Source of the DNA: Methylomonas sp.
Lineage (GTDB): Bacteria > Pseudomonadota > Gammaproteobacteria > Methylococcales > Methylomonadaceae
Assembly (NCBI RefSeq): GCF_023228165.1
Contig: NZ_JALOBS010000014.1
Location: forward strand, 74,812-138,811
DNA: 64,000 nt
Direction: 5' to 3'
Positions 8,253 through 17,407 of the stretch are shown in pieces. A program made the translations under genes and the position numbers. Under the pieces are notes generated by a model. It saw only the letters and a program-made list of their open reading frames with translations, did no database searches and was not told where the DNA came from. Position 1 is the stretch's first letter. Every line of letters starts with the position of its first letter.

Positions 8253-9083
8253 ATGAACAAAACATCTGCTGCTCTTTTGGCTGCGGCTATTAGTCTTGGT
8301 GGGGTTGATGTTGTATCAGCCTCGTCTTCCGCCCAGGCTATTATTGATTGGGATAATTTAAGCTTTCAACTAATCGATTTATCGGGCGGTATAAATATAC
8401 CGTTGTTGAATTGGACATCAAAATCCGGCTCGGTAACATCGACCGCTACAAAGGTCGATCCATACGATTTCGACACCAGCAGTAGAACCAGTTACGGGTT
8501 TACCAAAACGATTTTCGCCAATGCTGACACCGACTTCACCCAAGGAAATGCCTTGCGCAATAACGTAATCTTGTCCGCGGACGCCTCAAGTCAGGCAGGT
8601 TTAACCGACGTATCCGGCTATAACTATGCGAATTCGAGTGCGTCCAATAGCGGCAGCTTTGAGTTAACCGGCAAGGGTTGGTTACTTATTAGTATGAATT
8701 GGAGTGTGGCCGCTACCGGAACATACGGCGATTGGGATTCAGGAATGGTCGAATACGCGAATGCTTCAATAGCGATAAACGGCAGTTATGCCGGTCTGTT
8801 TAATTCCGGGTCCGCCGCTTCGAGTTATTCCACGCCGGTAGGTTATTGGAATACGGCTACTGCGGATTCGCAAAGCGGTACCTTCAGCATGGCGGTTTTT
8901 AACCCAGGCGCAGGTATCATTACAGGTGTTATATCCGCGGCAAGCTCCGCAACCGCATATAGTCGTAATGCCCGCAACAATTTTGATAATCTTGAAGTAT
9001 CCCCAGTACCGGTACCCGGGGCAATTTGGCTGTTTGCTAGCGGACTGATTGTTTTTTTCGGATCAACGAAGCGTAAATATTAG
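8253..9083 (+). CDS. PEP-CTERM-type secreted protein, paralogue of the upstream gene
   Basis: 276 residues. The ATG at 8253 is chosen because AAAAGGAATTGT precedes it and a signal peptide follows (residues 1-22, ending VSA). Residues 23-65 nearly repeat the upstream protein: SSSAQAIIDWD, SFQLIDLSGG and LNWTSKSGSVTS. The C-terminus differs: VPVPGAIWLFASGLIVFFG plus a basic tail, the VPxPxAxWLF variant of the PEP-CTERM anchor. Tandem duplication followed by divergence of the anchor is the simplest reading. Function is unknown; a secreted matrix or surface component is likely. Confidence 0.85.
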   Translation: MNKTSAALLAAAISLGGVDVVSASSSAQAIIDWDNLSFQLIDLSGGINIPLLNWTSKSGSVTSTATKVDPYDFDTSSRTSYGFTKTIFANADTDFTQGNALRNNVILSADASSQAGLTDVSGYNYANSSASNSGSFELTGKGWLLISMNWSVAATGTYGDWDSGMVEYANASIAINGSYAGLFNSGSAASSYSTPVGYWNTATADSQSGTFSMAVFNPGAGIITGVISAASSATAYSRNARNNFDNLEVSPVPVPGAIWLFASGLIVFFGSTKRKY

Positions 9084-9164
9084 CCATTTTTCAGTGCGGG
9101 GAGGATTTGTAAAGCATTGCCTCCCCCACGAACTCAAATCCAGAAAACCGGGTAATCCGCGACA

Positions 9165-9803
9165 CTACATCAATTTTCTTTCCCTCGCATACACACATAA
9201 TTCCACTCGATTCTTAACGCCTAATTTTTCGAAAATATTATGTAAATGGACTTTGACTGTTCCCTCGCTGATAAAGCATTGCTCGGCTATTTTCTTATTG
9301 CTATAACCATTAGCGACTCGCTTTATCAAATCGATTTCTCGCGTAGTCAATATACGTCTGGTTTGTTGTAAATCCTCTTCTTGGTTTACCCATTTATCAA
9401 GCGCACGTAACACCGAGTCTTTTTCCAGCCACTTTCCGCCGGCATGCACTTTTCTGACGCACTCTATTAACAGTTCGGGAGCCGATTCTTTTAAGACCAC
9501 GCCACTTGCGCCAAATTGAATCGCCGCCAGAACTTCATCTTCATCTACACCGGCGGTAAGCACGACTACCTTGACTGGGTTTTTCTGCTGTTTTAAAGCT
9601 CTCAGCACTGCGATGCCATCCATTTTAGGCATGCGCAGATCGAGCAGAACTAGGTCCGGGTTATGTTCGTTAACACTGCGCATGACCGATTCTCCGTTAT
9701 CGCAGCACTCTAAAACAACGAAGTCCGCCTCGGTAACGAATAATTGTTGCAAGGCGTTCAACACCAGGGGATGGTCGTCGGCCAGAATTAATCTGATTGT
9801 CAT
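9165..9803 (-). CDS. NarL/LuxR-family response regulator
   Basis: 212 residues. The receiver domain (about 1-120) has the acidic pair D9-D10, the phospho-acceptor D55 (LVLLDLRMPKMDG) and K104 in VVLKES. A LuxR-type helix-turn-helix spans about 148-205, with LTTREIDLIKRVANGYSNKKIAE and GTVKVHLHNIFEKLGVKNR. It overlaps the sensor kinase gene by four bases (ATGA), so the two form a matched pair. Target genes cannot be told from sequence. The PEP-CTERM genes end 81 bases away in the opposite direction. Confidence 0.93.
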   Translation of the reverse strand: MTIRLILADDHPLVLNALQQLFVTEADFVVLECCDNGESVMRSVNEHNPDLVLLDLRMPKMDGIAVLRALKQQKNPVKVVVLTAGVDEDEVLAAIQFGASGVVLKESAPELLIECVRKVHAGGKWLEKDSVLRALDKWVNQEEDLQQTRRILTTREIDLIKRVANGYSNKKIAEQCFISEGTVKVHLHNIFEKLGVKNRVELCVYARERKLM

Positions 9804-11581
9804 CGGTTGCGCTCCCTCGGTAAATTTGTTTCCAGCGGGCGCTCGTCATGGCGCTGCTTGCTGGCGTTCAAGGGTAGGCTGATATCCAATTCAGTACCGT
9901 TTGGATGGGAATGTATTGTTAAGTTGCCTTGCAACGATAATATCCTTTCCATAATGGTTTTCGGGCCTTGCTTAGTTTTAGTTAATTGCGCCAAATCGTA
10001 ATCGCCGGTAAAGGGAAAGCCATGTCCGTCGTCGAATACGTGGATATGCAGACATTCCGCGCCGATATGCGTCGATAACTCAACATAACCGGCGTCGGCA
10101 TGCCGGGCACAATTGATGATGGCTTCGCGAACAATAGGATACACATCGTCCACCCGACTGAGCGGGCAAAGATTCGATTGTTCGGACAATCTGACTTCAA
10201 GGCCCCATTGCCGAGATACGGTTTCCGCCAATTCGCGTAAGCGGTCATTTAAGCTGATTTGAAAACGATGTTCCGCTGCGGCCGGTTTTAGTTGTTGGAT
10301 AAATTGGCGCAGGTTGGACTGTTCCGATCGGATTATTGATTGTAGATTTTCCAAGCCTTGACGGGCGCTATCGGAATTGGACTCCAGTGTTCGGGTAATG
10401 GTTTTAACTTGCAAGGCGATACCCGTCAAAGTTTGTAACACGCCATCATGGAGATCCCTAGCCATTTTGATGCGTTCGTCGATGGCGGCCGTCTTTTTTT
10501 GCTGCAGATACAATAAAAACTGATCCATTCGTAAAGCCACTTGCTGGGCTGCCAAAATCCCTAAATTAAGATCGTCCAGGCTTTGTTCGGGTTTGTCGAG
10601 TAGTAGCAGGTGTCCAACAAATGCTTGGCCATCCAACACCAATCCGATTACGCTTTTAATGTGATACTGTGAAATCAGATCGGGTTGCAAGGGTACAACG
10701 GCACGGTACTTGAGACTTTTTGCAGTCACGCAAAGTGTCTTGGCCGGCTGGCCGGCCAAATCATTGCACAGAAAATTACACCCTTTTAATATCTCCGGTA
10801 CCGCTGTCGGATACACGTTCGGACCGATAGGCTGCATGTCAAAATGATCCTGCGTCAATAATGCCGCGTGTCTGCCAGGCTGTTCGGTTTCTTCCCATAG
10901 CATCAACAGTCTTGGCGTTTGCAGCGTTTCCGTGGCGTAACTGAGGGTATCGAAGATAAACGACTCCAAATCGTTATCCTTCGAGTCGAAAGTCGGCCAT
11001 TCACTCAATTTACCGAGTTCCGTGCGAATATTTTTTTCATAGGTGGTTAAATAAATCAGTAGTAAGGACACTACGATTAGATGCACATTACGAATGATGA
11101 AGCGATTCAGTTCCAGTTCGCTGCTGTCCAGCTGCAAATTCAGATCCAAGAAAATGCCGGTACCGCTATATAAACAAAGAAAAGCCAACGCAGACCAAAG
11201 AATGCCCGACTTTTGCCACCGTAGCGCGGCAGCAAACAAGGCAAAAATGAAATAGGTAAAAAACGGACTTGAACCGCCGTAAGTGATGGCGATAAGAGCG
11301 GTAAAAATGAGTACATCAAAAAAATGAGTCGCAAGGCCAATGTATTTAGTTTGTAATGGAAACAGCTTTAAAATAATCAGCAAAGACCAGGAATAACTTA
11401 GATAAAACACCAATATCCATTGGGTTAGCTTTGCGGTTTCTTCCGGCCCTATTGGGTCAAGCCAGCCGGCCAGCCAAGAAAAACTCGCTAAACCCGCGCG
11501 ACTGAGAATGATAAGGCGCTCAATGCGAATATGCGGCGTCAGAGTCATCGAATTATGAATTAAAGATGCGTAGCCATTCAT
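9800..11581 (-). CDS. Membrane sensor histidine kinase, NarX/DegS (HisKA_3) type
   Basis: 593 residues. Roughly six hydrophobic helices occupy residues 25-185. A GAF-like region follows (about 210-350), then the phosphorylation helix with the His in MARDLHDGVLQTLTGIALQ near residue 385. The C-terminal HATPase_c domain has REAIINCARHADA (N box) and DDGHGFPF (G1 box). The membrane region is not a standard periplasmic sensor loop, so it may sense something within the membrane. The ATG at 11581 has a poor ribosome site, and the ATG eleven codons later is an alternative. Confidence 0.9.
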   Translation of the reverse strand: MNGYASLIHNSMTLTPHIRIERLIILSRAGLASFSWLAGWLDPIGPEETAKLTQWILVFYLSYSWSLLIILKLFPLQTKYIGLATHFFDVLIFTALIAITYGGSSPFFTYFIFALFAAALRWQKSGILWSALAFLCLYSGTGIFLDLNLQLDSSELELNRFIIRNVHLIVVSLLLIYLTTYEKNIRTELGKLSEWPTFDSKDNDLESFIFDTLSYATETLQTPRLLMLWEETEQPGRHAALLTQDHFDMQPIGPNVYPTAVPEILKGCNFLCNDLAGQPAKTLCVTAKSLKYRAVVPLQPDLISQYHIKSVIGLVLDGQAFVGHLLLLDKPEQSLDDLNLGILAAQQVALRMDQFLLYLQQKKTAAIDERIKMARDLHDGVLQTLTGIALQVKTITRTLESNSDSARQGLENLQSIIRSEQSNLRQFIQQLKPAAAEHRFQISLNDRLRELAETVSRQWGLEVRLSEQSNLCPLSRVDDVYPIVREAIINCARHADAGYVELSTHIGAECLHIHVFDDGHGFPFTGDYDLAQLTKTKQGPKTIMERILSLQGNLTIHSHPNGTELDISLPLNASKQRHDERPLETNLPRERNR

Positions 11582-11817
11582 TATAAGGCTGTTTGAGTCG
11601 GGCTATTATTGCGCCTATCAATAATTTTCCATTACGTCGGATTGTGCCGAATTTGCTAGGCAGGGGCTTTCCGCGCGTCCGGGTTATTTGGTATGAGCAC
11701 CGCTTAGAGGAGCGGCATCTATCGGCAAACTCAAGCAAGCGATTAGCGCGGTTCACCATGCAAGTACATTTTATTGATAAAATGAGCGTCTCTTAATATG
11801 GGATTAGATGGAAATTG

Positions 11818-12450
11818 ATGGAATATTCGCATTCAGCTAAGTTGGATATAGCCGAGTTATCGTGTAGTCGCGACGACAGACAGCTGTTTTCAGGCTTGAG
11901 TTTTAGCTTACAACGGGGCCAGGTTTTATTGTTGGAGGGTAGTAACGGCAGTGGCAAAACTACATTATTACGGATTTTATGCGGTTTCCGCCCAGCCGAT
12001 GGCGGCCAAATTTACTGGATTGGTCAGCCGCTGGCGGGTAGCTCGTATTTTGCCGATATGGCTTATGTCGGTCATGCCGATGGCATCAAAAAAGAACTTA
12101 CGGTGCTGGAAAACCTGCGATTTGCACTGGCATTAAGTCAACCCGGTCATTATTCCATCGAGCAGGCCCTGCAAAAAGTGCAACTGGCCGGGTACGACGA
12201 CAATTTGGTGCAAACTTTATCCGCCGGGCAAAAACGCCGTTTATCCCTGGCCCGCCTGCTGGTCACACACAATATTTTGTGGATTCTGGACGAGCCTTTT
12301 ACTTCGCTGGATAAACAAGGTATAGAGCTGATTGAAACTTTAATGGACGACCACGTCAAAAACGGCGGCATGGTGATTTTGACCTCTCATCATGACTTAA
12401 GCCTGTCCCATCTCAGTCTGCAACGTATTCATTTGGACTCATGTCTTTAA
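11818..12450 (+). CDS. ccmA: Heme exporter ATP-binding protein CcmA
   Basis: 210 residues, the ABC ATPase of the CcmABCDE complex that moves heme onto CcmE. Walker A is GSNGSGKTTLL (near residue 40), the signature is LSAGQKRRLSLARLL, and Walker B is LWILDEPFTSLD. A TTG three bases upstream (11815) is also possible; the ATG at 11818 is preferred. This is the first gene of a ten-gene plus-strand operon. The 236 bases before it hold no other gene. Confidence 0.96.
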   Translation: MEYSHSAKLDIAELSCSRDDRQLFSGLSFSLQRGQVLLLEGSNGSGKTTLLRILCGFRPADGGQIYWIGQPLAGSSYFADMAYVGHADGIKKELTVLENLRFALALSQPGHYSIEQALQKVQLAGYDDNLVQTLSAGQKRRLSLARLLVTHNILWILDEPFTSLDKQGIELIETLMDDHVKNGGMVILTSHHDLSLSHLSLQRIHLDSCL

Positions 12451-13115
12451 TTCATGCTTTTTTTGCCATTGTTCGTCGGGATTTGTTGTTAGCGTTTCGC
12501 CGGCGTGCGGAAGCGGCCAACCCTTTGTTCTTTTTCGTGTTGGTAGTGACTTTATTCCCATTAGCGGTCGGTGCGCAGCCTAATTTATTGCAAGCCATGG
12601 CGCCCGGCGTAATTTGGGTATCCGCACTACTGGCGGCTTTATTATCGCTGGACGGCTTGTTTCGCTCAGATTTTGAAGACGGCTCGCTGGAACAGTTGCT
12701 GCTCAGTCCGCATCCGTTGTCCGTATTGGTGCTGGGAAAAGTTACCTCCCACTGGCTGGTGACCGGTTTACCGCTGCTATTGGTTGCGCCTTTGCTTGCC
12801 GTATTTTTAGGCTTGCCCGAACAAGCCATGCCGACATTATGGCTAACCCTGATTTTGGCGACGCCGTTGTTGAGCCTGATCGGGGCTATCGGCGTCGCCT
12901 TGACGGTGGGTTTGCGTCGCGGCGGCATGATATTGTCACTGCTGGTGTTGCCGCTGTACATACCGGTGCTGATTTTTGCCAGCAGCGCCGTCGATAGGGC
13001 CGCCAGCGGTCTGCCGGTAACCGCGCAAATCAATATTTTATTAGCCATGTTATTAATGGCATTGGTACTAACCCCGCTGCCTACCGCGGCAGCGCTGAAA
13101 ATGAGTGTTAATTAA
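12441..13115 (+). CDS. ccmB: Heme exporter membrane protein CcmB
   Basis: 224 residues with six hydrophobic helices. The N-terminal FFAIVRRDLLLAFRRRAEAANPLFFF is characteristic of CcmB, the permease partner of CcmA. It overlaps ccmA by ten bases. In the Ccm system CcmAB uses ATP to release holo-CcmE from CcmC. Length equals that of the Escherichia coli protein within a few residues. Confidence 0.96.
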   Translation: MSLIHAFFAIVRRDLLLAFRRRAEAANPLFFFVLVVTLFPLAVGAQPNLLQAMAPGVIWVSALLAALLSLDGLFRSDFEDGSLEQLLLSPHPLSVLVLGKVTSHWLVTGLPLLLVAPLLAVFLGLPEQAMPTLWLTLILATPLLSLIGAIGVALTVGLRRGGMILSLLVLPLYIPVLIFASSAVDRAASGLPVTAQINILLAMLLMALVLTPLPTAAALKMSVN

Positions 13116-13120
13116 CGCCT

Positions 13121-13882
13121 ATGTCTTTTATTCCCGCACCCATCAGCCGTTTCTTTCACCGTACAGCTTCGCCGCCGCATTTTTATGCACTGGCTGATAA
13201 GTTGATGCCGTGGCTGACGGCACTATTTTTACTGTTACTGATACCGGGCTTATACGGCGGTTTGGTGATGGCGCCAGCCGATTATCAGCAAGGTGACAGT
13301 TACCGGATCATTTACATTCACGTGCCCGCAGCCTGGATGTCTTTATTCATATACGTAATGATGGCCGTGATGGGCGGCATTGCGCTGGTCTGGCGCATGA
13401 AGTTGGCGGAAGTGATGTTGATTAGCAGCGCGCCGATCGGCGCCGGCTTTACCTTCGTGGCCTTGGTGACAGGTTCTTTATGGGGTAAACCCATGTGGGG
13501 CACCTGGTGGGTTTGGGATGCGCGCCTGACTTCGGAACTTATTCTGCTGTTTTTGTATCTGGGTGTCACCAGTCTTTACGGCGCGATTGAAGACAAACGC
13601 AGCGCGGCGCGGGCGGTATCGATTTTGGCGCTGGTGGGTGTAGTGAATATTCCCATCATTCATTATTCGGTGGAGTGGTGGAATACTCTGCATCAGGGGC
13701 CGACGGTCAGTAAAATGGACAAGCCGTCCATCCATATCAGTATGTTGATTCCGCTACTGCTGATGGCGGTGGCGTTTAAAGTGTATTACGCCATAGCGGT
13801 GTTGCAAGCCGCTAAACTGGAATTAATCAGACGCGAACCTTCCGCGCAATGGGTTAAAAACCTGCTGGAGCACAAAGCATGA
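13121..13882 (+). CDS. ccmC: Heme handling protein CcmC
   Basis: 253 residues with six membrane helices. The tryptophan-rich WWD loop MWGTWWVWDARLTSELILL is near residue 125, flanked by the heme-ligating His residues (IIYIHVPAAWMS near residue 63 and IHYSVEWWNTLHQG near 180). CcmC loads periplasmic heme covalently onto CcmE. It starts five bases after ccmB, and its TGA overlaps the ATG of ccmD. Confidence 0.97.
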   Translation: MSFIPAPISRFFHRTASPPHFYALADKLMPWLTALFLLLLIPGLYGGLVMAPADYQQGDSYRIIYIHVPAAWMSLFIYVMMAVMGGIALVWRMKLAEVMLISSAPIGAGFTFVALVTGSLWGKPMWGTWWVWDARLTSELILLFLYLGVTSLYGAIEDKRSAARAVSILALVGVVNIPIIHYSVEWWNTLHQGPTVSKMDKPSIHISMLIPLLLMAVAFKVYYAIAVLQAAKLELIRREPSAQWVKNLLEHKA

Positions 13883-14040
13883 ATTTGGAGAGTTTTTTTG
13901 CGATGGGCGGCTATGCCTTTTATGTTTGGACCTCCTATGGCATCACGACCGCAGTGTTGCTATGGAACCTGTTCGCACCTATCGTGCTACGCAAACAATT
14001 ACTTAGACAGTTAACCCTTAAGCAAAAACGCACGCAATGA
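13879..14040 (+). CDS. ccmD: Heme exporter protein CcmD (small membrane subunit)
   Basis: 53 residues, MNLESFFAMGGYAFYVW at the start, then a single membrane helix (about residues 11-37) and a basic tail ending QKRTQ. The FFxMGGYAxYVWxSYG pattern is the CcmD hallmark. CcmD helps holo-CcmE release. Both ends overlap neighbours by four bases: ATGA with ccmC and ATGA with ccmE, which fixes the frame. Confidence 0.94.
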   Translation: MNLESFFAMGGYAFYVWTSYGITTAVLLWNLFAPIVLRKQLLRQLTLKQKRTQ

Positions 14041-14474
14041 TGAAACCACACCGTAAACAACGATTGATGTTAATCGGCTTGATGCTGGCCGGTATCGGCT
14101 TGGCGGCGACATTCGCCCTGAAAGCCTTTAACGAAAATCTCATGTATTTTTTCTCGACCACCGATGTGGCGGAAGGTAAAGCGCCTGCAGATACACTAAT
14201 TAGATTGGGCGGGATGGTCGTCAAGGGTAGCGTGGAACGGCCCGCTGCCGATCTGTTGGTGCGCTTCAAACTTAGCGATTTCAGCAAGGAAGTTACCGTG
14301 GAATACAGCGGCATTCTGCCGGATTTATTCAGGGAAGGGCAGGGCATCGTCGCCAAGGGGCGTCTGGATGATCGCGGTGTCTTCGTCGCAGAAGAAGTGC
14401 TGGCCAAACATGATGAAAACTACATGCCGCCGGAAGTGGCGGATAGTCTTAAAAAAGCCGCGGAGGCCAAATGA
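14037..14474 (+). CDS. ccmE: Cytochrome c maturation heme chaperone CcmE
   Basis: 145 residues. One N-terminal membrane anchor (about 10-30) is followed by a beta-barrel (OB fold) domain with LIRLGGMVVKGSVER and GILPDLFREGQGIVAKG. The heme-binding His is in LAKHDENYMPPEV near residue 124, with the family Tyr four residues on. The protein carries heme in the periplasm from CcmC to CcmF/H. It overlaps ccmD and ccmF by four bases each. Confidence 0.97.
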   Translation: MMKPHRKQRLMLIGLMLAGIGLAATFALKAFNENLMYFFSTTDVAEGKAPADTLIRLGGMVVKGSVERPAADLLVRFKLSDFSKEVTVEYSGILPDLFREGQGIVAKGRLDDRGVFVAEEVLAKHDENYMPPEVADSLKKAAEAK

Positions 14475-16420
14475 TTCCAGAAATCGGCCACTTTGCATTG
14501 ATTTTGGCCTTGTGCATGGCCATCGTGCAGGGCATTTTGCCAATGATTGGTGCTGCAAAAGGCATCGCCGGTTGGGTGCATGTCGCCAAACCCGCGGCAT
14601 TCGGGCAATTATTTTTCATGGCGCTTGCATACGGCTGTTTGACCTATAGCTGTATCGTGCACGATTTTTCGGTAGCCTATATTGCCCAGAACTCCAATAC
14701 CGGTTTACCGTTTATTTATCTGGTATCCGGTGTTTGGGGCGCGCATGAAGGTTCTTTATTATTGTGGGCCTTAACTTTATCGATCTGGACCGGGCTGGTG
14801 GCCCTGTTCAGCAAGCACATACCCGATGCCACTCTTGCCAGGGTTTTGGGTGTAATGGGGTTGGTCAGCGTCGGTTTTATCCTGTTTTTACTGTTTACCT
14901 CCAACCCGTTTGCTCGCCTGTTTCCGGCTCCCGCCGAAGGGCGGGATTTGAATCCGTTATTGCAAGACCCCGGTCTAGCTATTCATCCACCCATGCTATA
15001 CATGGGATACGTGGGTTTTTCCGTGGCGTTCGCCTTTTCGATCGCCGCCTTGATCGAAGGCAAACTGGATGCCGCCTGGGCGCGCTGGTCGCGGCCCTGG
15101 ACAAGCGTAGCCTGGATGTTTCTAACCATCGGTATTACCTTGGGCAGTTGGTGGGCTTATTACGAATTGGGTTGGGGCGGCTGGTGGTTCTGGGACCCGG
15201 TTGAGAACGCCTCCTTCATGCCCTGGCTGGTCGGCACCGCTTTGATTCATTCGCTGGCCGCCACCGAAAAACGCGGGGTATTTAAAACCTGGACCGTGTT
15301 ATTGGCGATATTTGCTTTTTCCTTAAGTTTGCTGGGAACGTTTTTGGTGCGTTCCGGCGTGTTGACCTCGGTGCATGCTTTTGCCAGCGACCCGGCTCGC
15401 GGGGTATTTATTCTGGTATTTTTAGCCGTAGTGGTGGGCGGCTCGTTATTACTGTATGCGATTCGGGCGCCGCAAGTGAAAAGCAGCGCCAGTTTCGAAT
15501 TGGTGTCGCGAGAATCGGTGTTGTTAATCAACAATGTGTTACTGGTAGTAACCGCGGCCAGCATTTTATTAGGTACCTTGTATCCATTAGTGATCGATGC
15601 CTTGGGCTTGGGTAAATTATCGGTCGGTCCGCCGTATTTCAATGCTGTATTTATCCCGTTAATGGCACCTTTAGCCATTGTGGTGGGTTTTGGCATGTTG
15701 CTGCATTGGAAGCGCGACGATCTCCGAGCGGTGGGCAAACAGGTATGGTTGATGGCTTTGGTCTGTGTGATCATTGCCACTGCTTTGCCATTGTTGATGC
15801 CTTTTTATTCCTGGGCCGCGGTATTGGGCTTAAGCCTGGCCCTGTGGACATTGGCGGTCACGGCGTTTGCTTTCAAGCAACGCCTGCAAAGCTGGTCATT
15901 CGAACGCTTAATACAAATCCCAGCCGGTTTCTACGGTATGACCGTGGCGCATATCGGCATTGCGGTATTCGTGGTCGGCATTACCATGACCTCCGTGTAC
16001 AGCATAGAACGCGATGTGCGCATGGCGCCCGGCGATACGCTGGACATGTCCGGTTATATCTTTAGCTTTAATGGCGTCAAGCAGACGGATGGCCCCAACT
16101 ACCGGGCCGAGCAAGGCTATCTGACAGTAACGCATAACGGAGAAACCGTGGCTGAATTGTCCCCGCAAAAACGCGTCTACCGTGTGCAAACCATGCCCAT
16201 GACCGAAGCCGCAATCGATGCAGGCCTGTTCCGTGATTTGTTCGTGGCGATCGGCGAACCCTTGGGCGAAGAAGGTGCTTGGAGTCTGCGCGTGTATTAT
16301 AAATCTTTTATTCGCTGGATCTGGATGGGCGGTGTATTTATGGCGGTAGGCGGTTTGTTGGGCGCCATGGATAGACGCTATCGAATGCTCAACAAAAAAG
16401 CGGTGGCCGCGCATGCTTAA
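14471..16420 (+). CDS. ccmF: Cytochrome c heme lyase subunit CcmF
   Basis: 649 residues with about 14-15 membrane helices. The WWD domain GWGGWWFWDPVENASFMPWL is near residue 235. Heme-ligand His candidates flank it in VWGAHEGSLLLW and VLTSVHAFASDP. With CcmH and CcmI it attaches heme to the CXXCH motifs of apocytochromes c. Length matches E. coli CcmF. It overlaps ccmE by four bases and ccmG by eight. Confidence 0.97.
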   Translation: MIPEIGHFALILALCMAIVQGILPMIGAAKGIAGWVHVAKPAAFGQLFFMALAYGCLTYSCIVHDFSVAYIAQNSNTGLPFIYLVSGVWGAHEGSLLLWALTLSIWTGLVALFSKHIPDATLARVLGVMGLVSVGFILFLLFTSNPFARLFPAPAEGRDLNPLLQDPGLAIHPPMLYMGYVGFSVAFAFSIAALIEGKLDAAWARWSRPWTSVAWMFLTIGITLGSWWAYYELGWGGWWFWDPVENASFMPWLVGTALIHSLAATEKRGVFKTWTVLLAIFAFSLSLLGTFLVRSGVLTSVHAFASDPARGVFILVFLAVVVGGSLLLYAIRAPQVKSSASFELVSRESVLLINNVLLVVTAASILLGTLYPLVIDALGLGKLSVGPPYFNAVFIPLMAPLAIVVGFGMLLHWKRDDLRAVGKQVWLMALVCVIIATALPLLMPFYSWAAVLGLSLALWTLAVTAFAFKQRLQSWSFERLIQIPAGFYGMTVAHIGIAVFVVGITMTSVYSIERDVRMAPGDTLDMSGYIFSFNGVKQTDGPNYRAEQGYLTVTHNGETVAELSPQKRVYRVQTMPMTEAAIDAGLFRDLFVAIGEPLGEEGAWSLRVYYKSFIRWIWMGGVFMAVGGLLGAMDRRYRMLNKKAVAAHA

Positions 16421-16952
16421 ACTGAAATTCTTATTGCCGCTGCTTTTGTTTGTAATGCTGGCTGTGTTTCTGGCGGTGGGCCTGCGGTTGAACCCCAAAG
16501 ATATTCCTTCGCCTTTAATTGACAAACCGGCACCGGCCTTTTCGTTACCGATCCTGGCAACACCCGAGAAAACCTTATCCCAACAGGATTTGAAGGGCAG
16601 GGTATGGCTGTTGAATGTGTGGGCGTCCTGGTGTGTTTCCTGCCGTCAGGAACATCCATTGTTATTGGAATTAGCCAAACTTAAACGGGCGACCATCGTC
16701 GGCCTGAATTATAAAGACCAAGCCCAAGCCGCCGGTCAATGGCTGCAACAATTGGGTAATCCTTATGACACCAGTATCATGGATGCCGACGGCAGAGTCG
16801 GTATAGATTACGGGGTGTACGGCGTACCGGAAACCTTTGTGGTCGACAAACGCGGCGTGATTCGCTACAAACATACCGGTCCGGTGGAACCCGGCGACAT
16901 TGAGCGAATTTTCCTGCCATTATTGCAAACATTGAACCAGGAACCGGCATGA
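16413..16952 (+). CDS. ccmG: Thiol:disulfide interchange protein CcmG/DsbE
   Basis: 179 residues. An N-terminal anchor (about 5-27) is followed by a thioredoxin fold. The active site is VWASWCVSCRQEHPLL; most family members have WCPxC, so the Val is a mild deviation that may shift redox potential. The cis-Pro loop is GVYGVPETFVVDKRG. CcmG reduces apocytochrome or CcmH cysteines before heme attachment. It overlaps both neighbours. Confidence 0.95.
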   Translation: MLKLKFLLPLLLFVMLAVFLAVGLRLNPKDIPSPLIDKPAPAFSLPILATPEKTLSQQDLKGRVWLLNVWASWCVSCRQEHPLLLELAKLKRATIVGLNYKDQAQAAGQWLQQLGNPYDTSIMDADGRVGIDYGVYGVPETFVVDKRGVIRYKHTGPVEPGDIERIFLPLLQTLNQEPA

Positions 16953-17407
16953 ACAAAGTTATAACCTTGGTTTTATGCCTGCTGGCCCTGCCGGGGTGGG
17001 CGGTGGTCGAATACCATCCGTTCGAGGACCCGAATAAAGAGCAGGCCTACCAAACCCTGATCTCCGAGCTGCGTTGTCTGGTATGTCAAAACCAAACCAT
17101 CGCCGATTCGAATGCCGACTTAGCCAAGGATTTACGCCAACAGGTTTACGACATGCTGCAGCAGGGTAAATCGCAACAAGACGTAGTGGACTTTATGACC
17201 CGGCGCTATGGCGATTTTGTCATGTACCGACCGGCCTTAACTATGAAAACCGGTTTGTTATGGCTGGGACCTATCGCATTTTTATTGATAGGCATTGTGA
17301 CGGTTGTGTTGCTGACCCGGCACAAAAAGGCAGCGGCACAAACGGCTTTGAATAGCCAGCAACAAACCAGGCTCAACGAATTATTGCAACAAGGTGAAGA
17401 GGATTGA
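16949..17407 (+). CDS. ccmH: Cytochrome c maturation protein CcmH (CcmL/CycL type)
   Basis: 152 residues: a signal peptide (about 1-18), the redox motif LRCLVCQNQTIADSNADLAKD near residue 45, then one membrane helix (about 103-123). This is the short CcmH form, with the TPR part made as a separate protein by the next gene. It keeps the CXXCH cysteines of apocytochromes reduced together with CcmG. It overlaps ccmG (ATGA) and ccmI (TTGA). Confidence 0.95.
   Translation: MNKVITLVLCLLALPGWAVVEYHPFEDPNKEQAYQTLISELRCLVCQNQTIADSNADLAKDLRQQVYDMLQQGKSQQDVVDFMTRRYGDFVMYRPALTMKTGLLWLGPIAFLLIGIVTVVLLTRHKKAAAQTALNSQQQTRLNELLQQGEED

Noticed and set aside
12452..13048. 198-residue minus-strand open frame
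   Set aside because: Lies fully antisense to ccmB, with Ser/Asn/Lys-rich composition and no recognised motif; a shadow frame.
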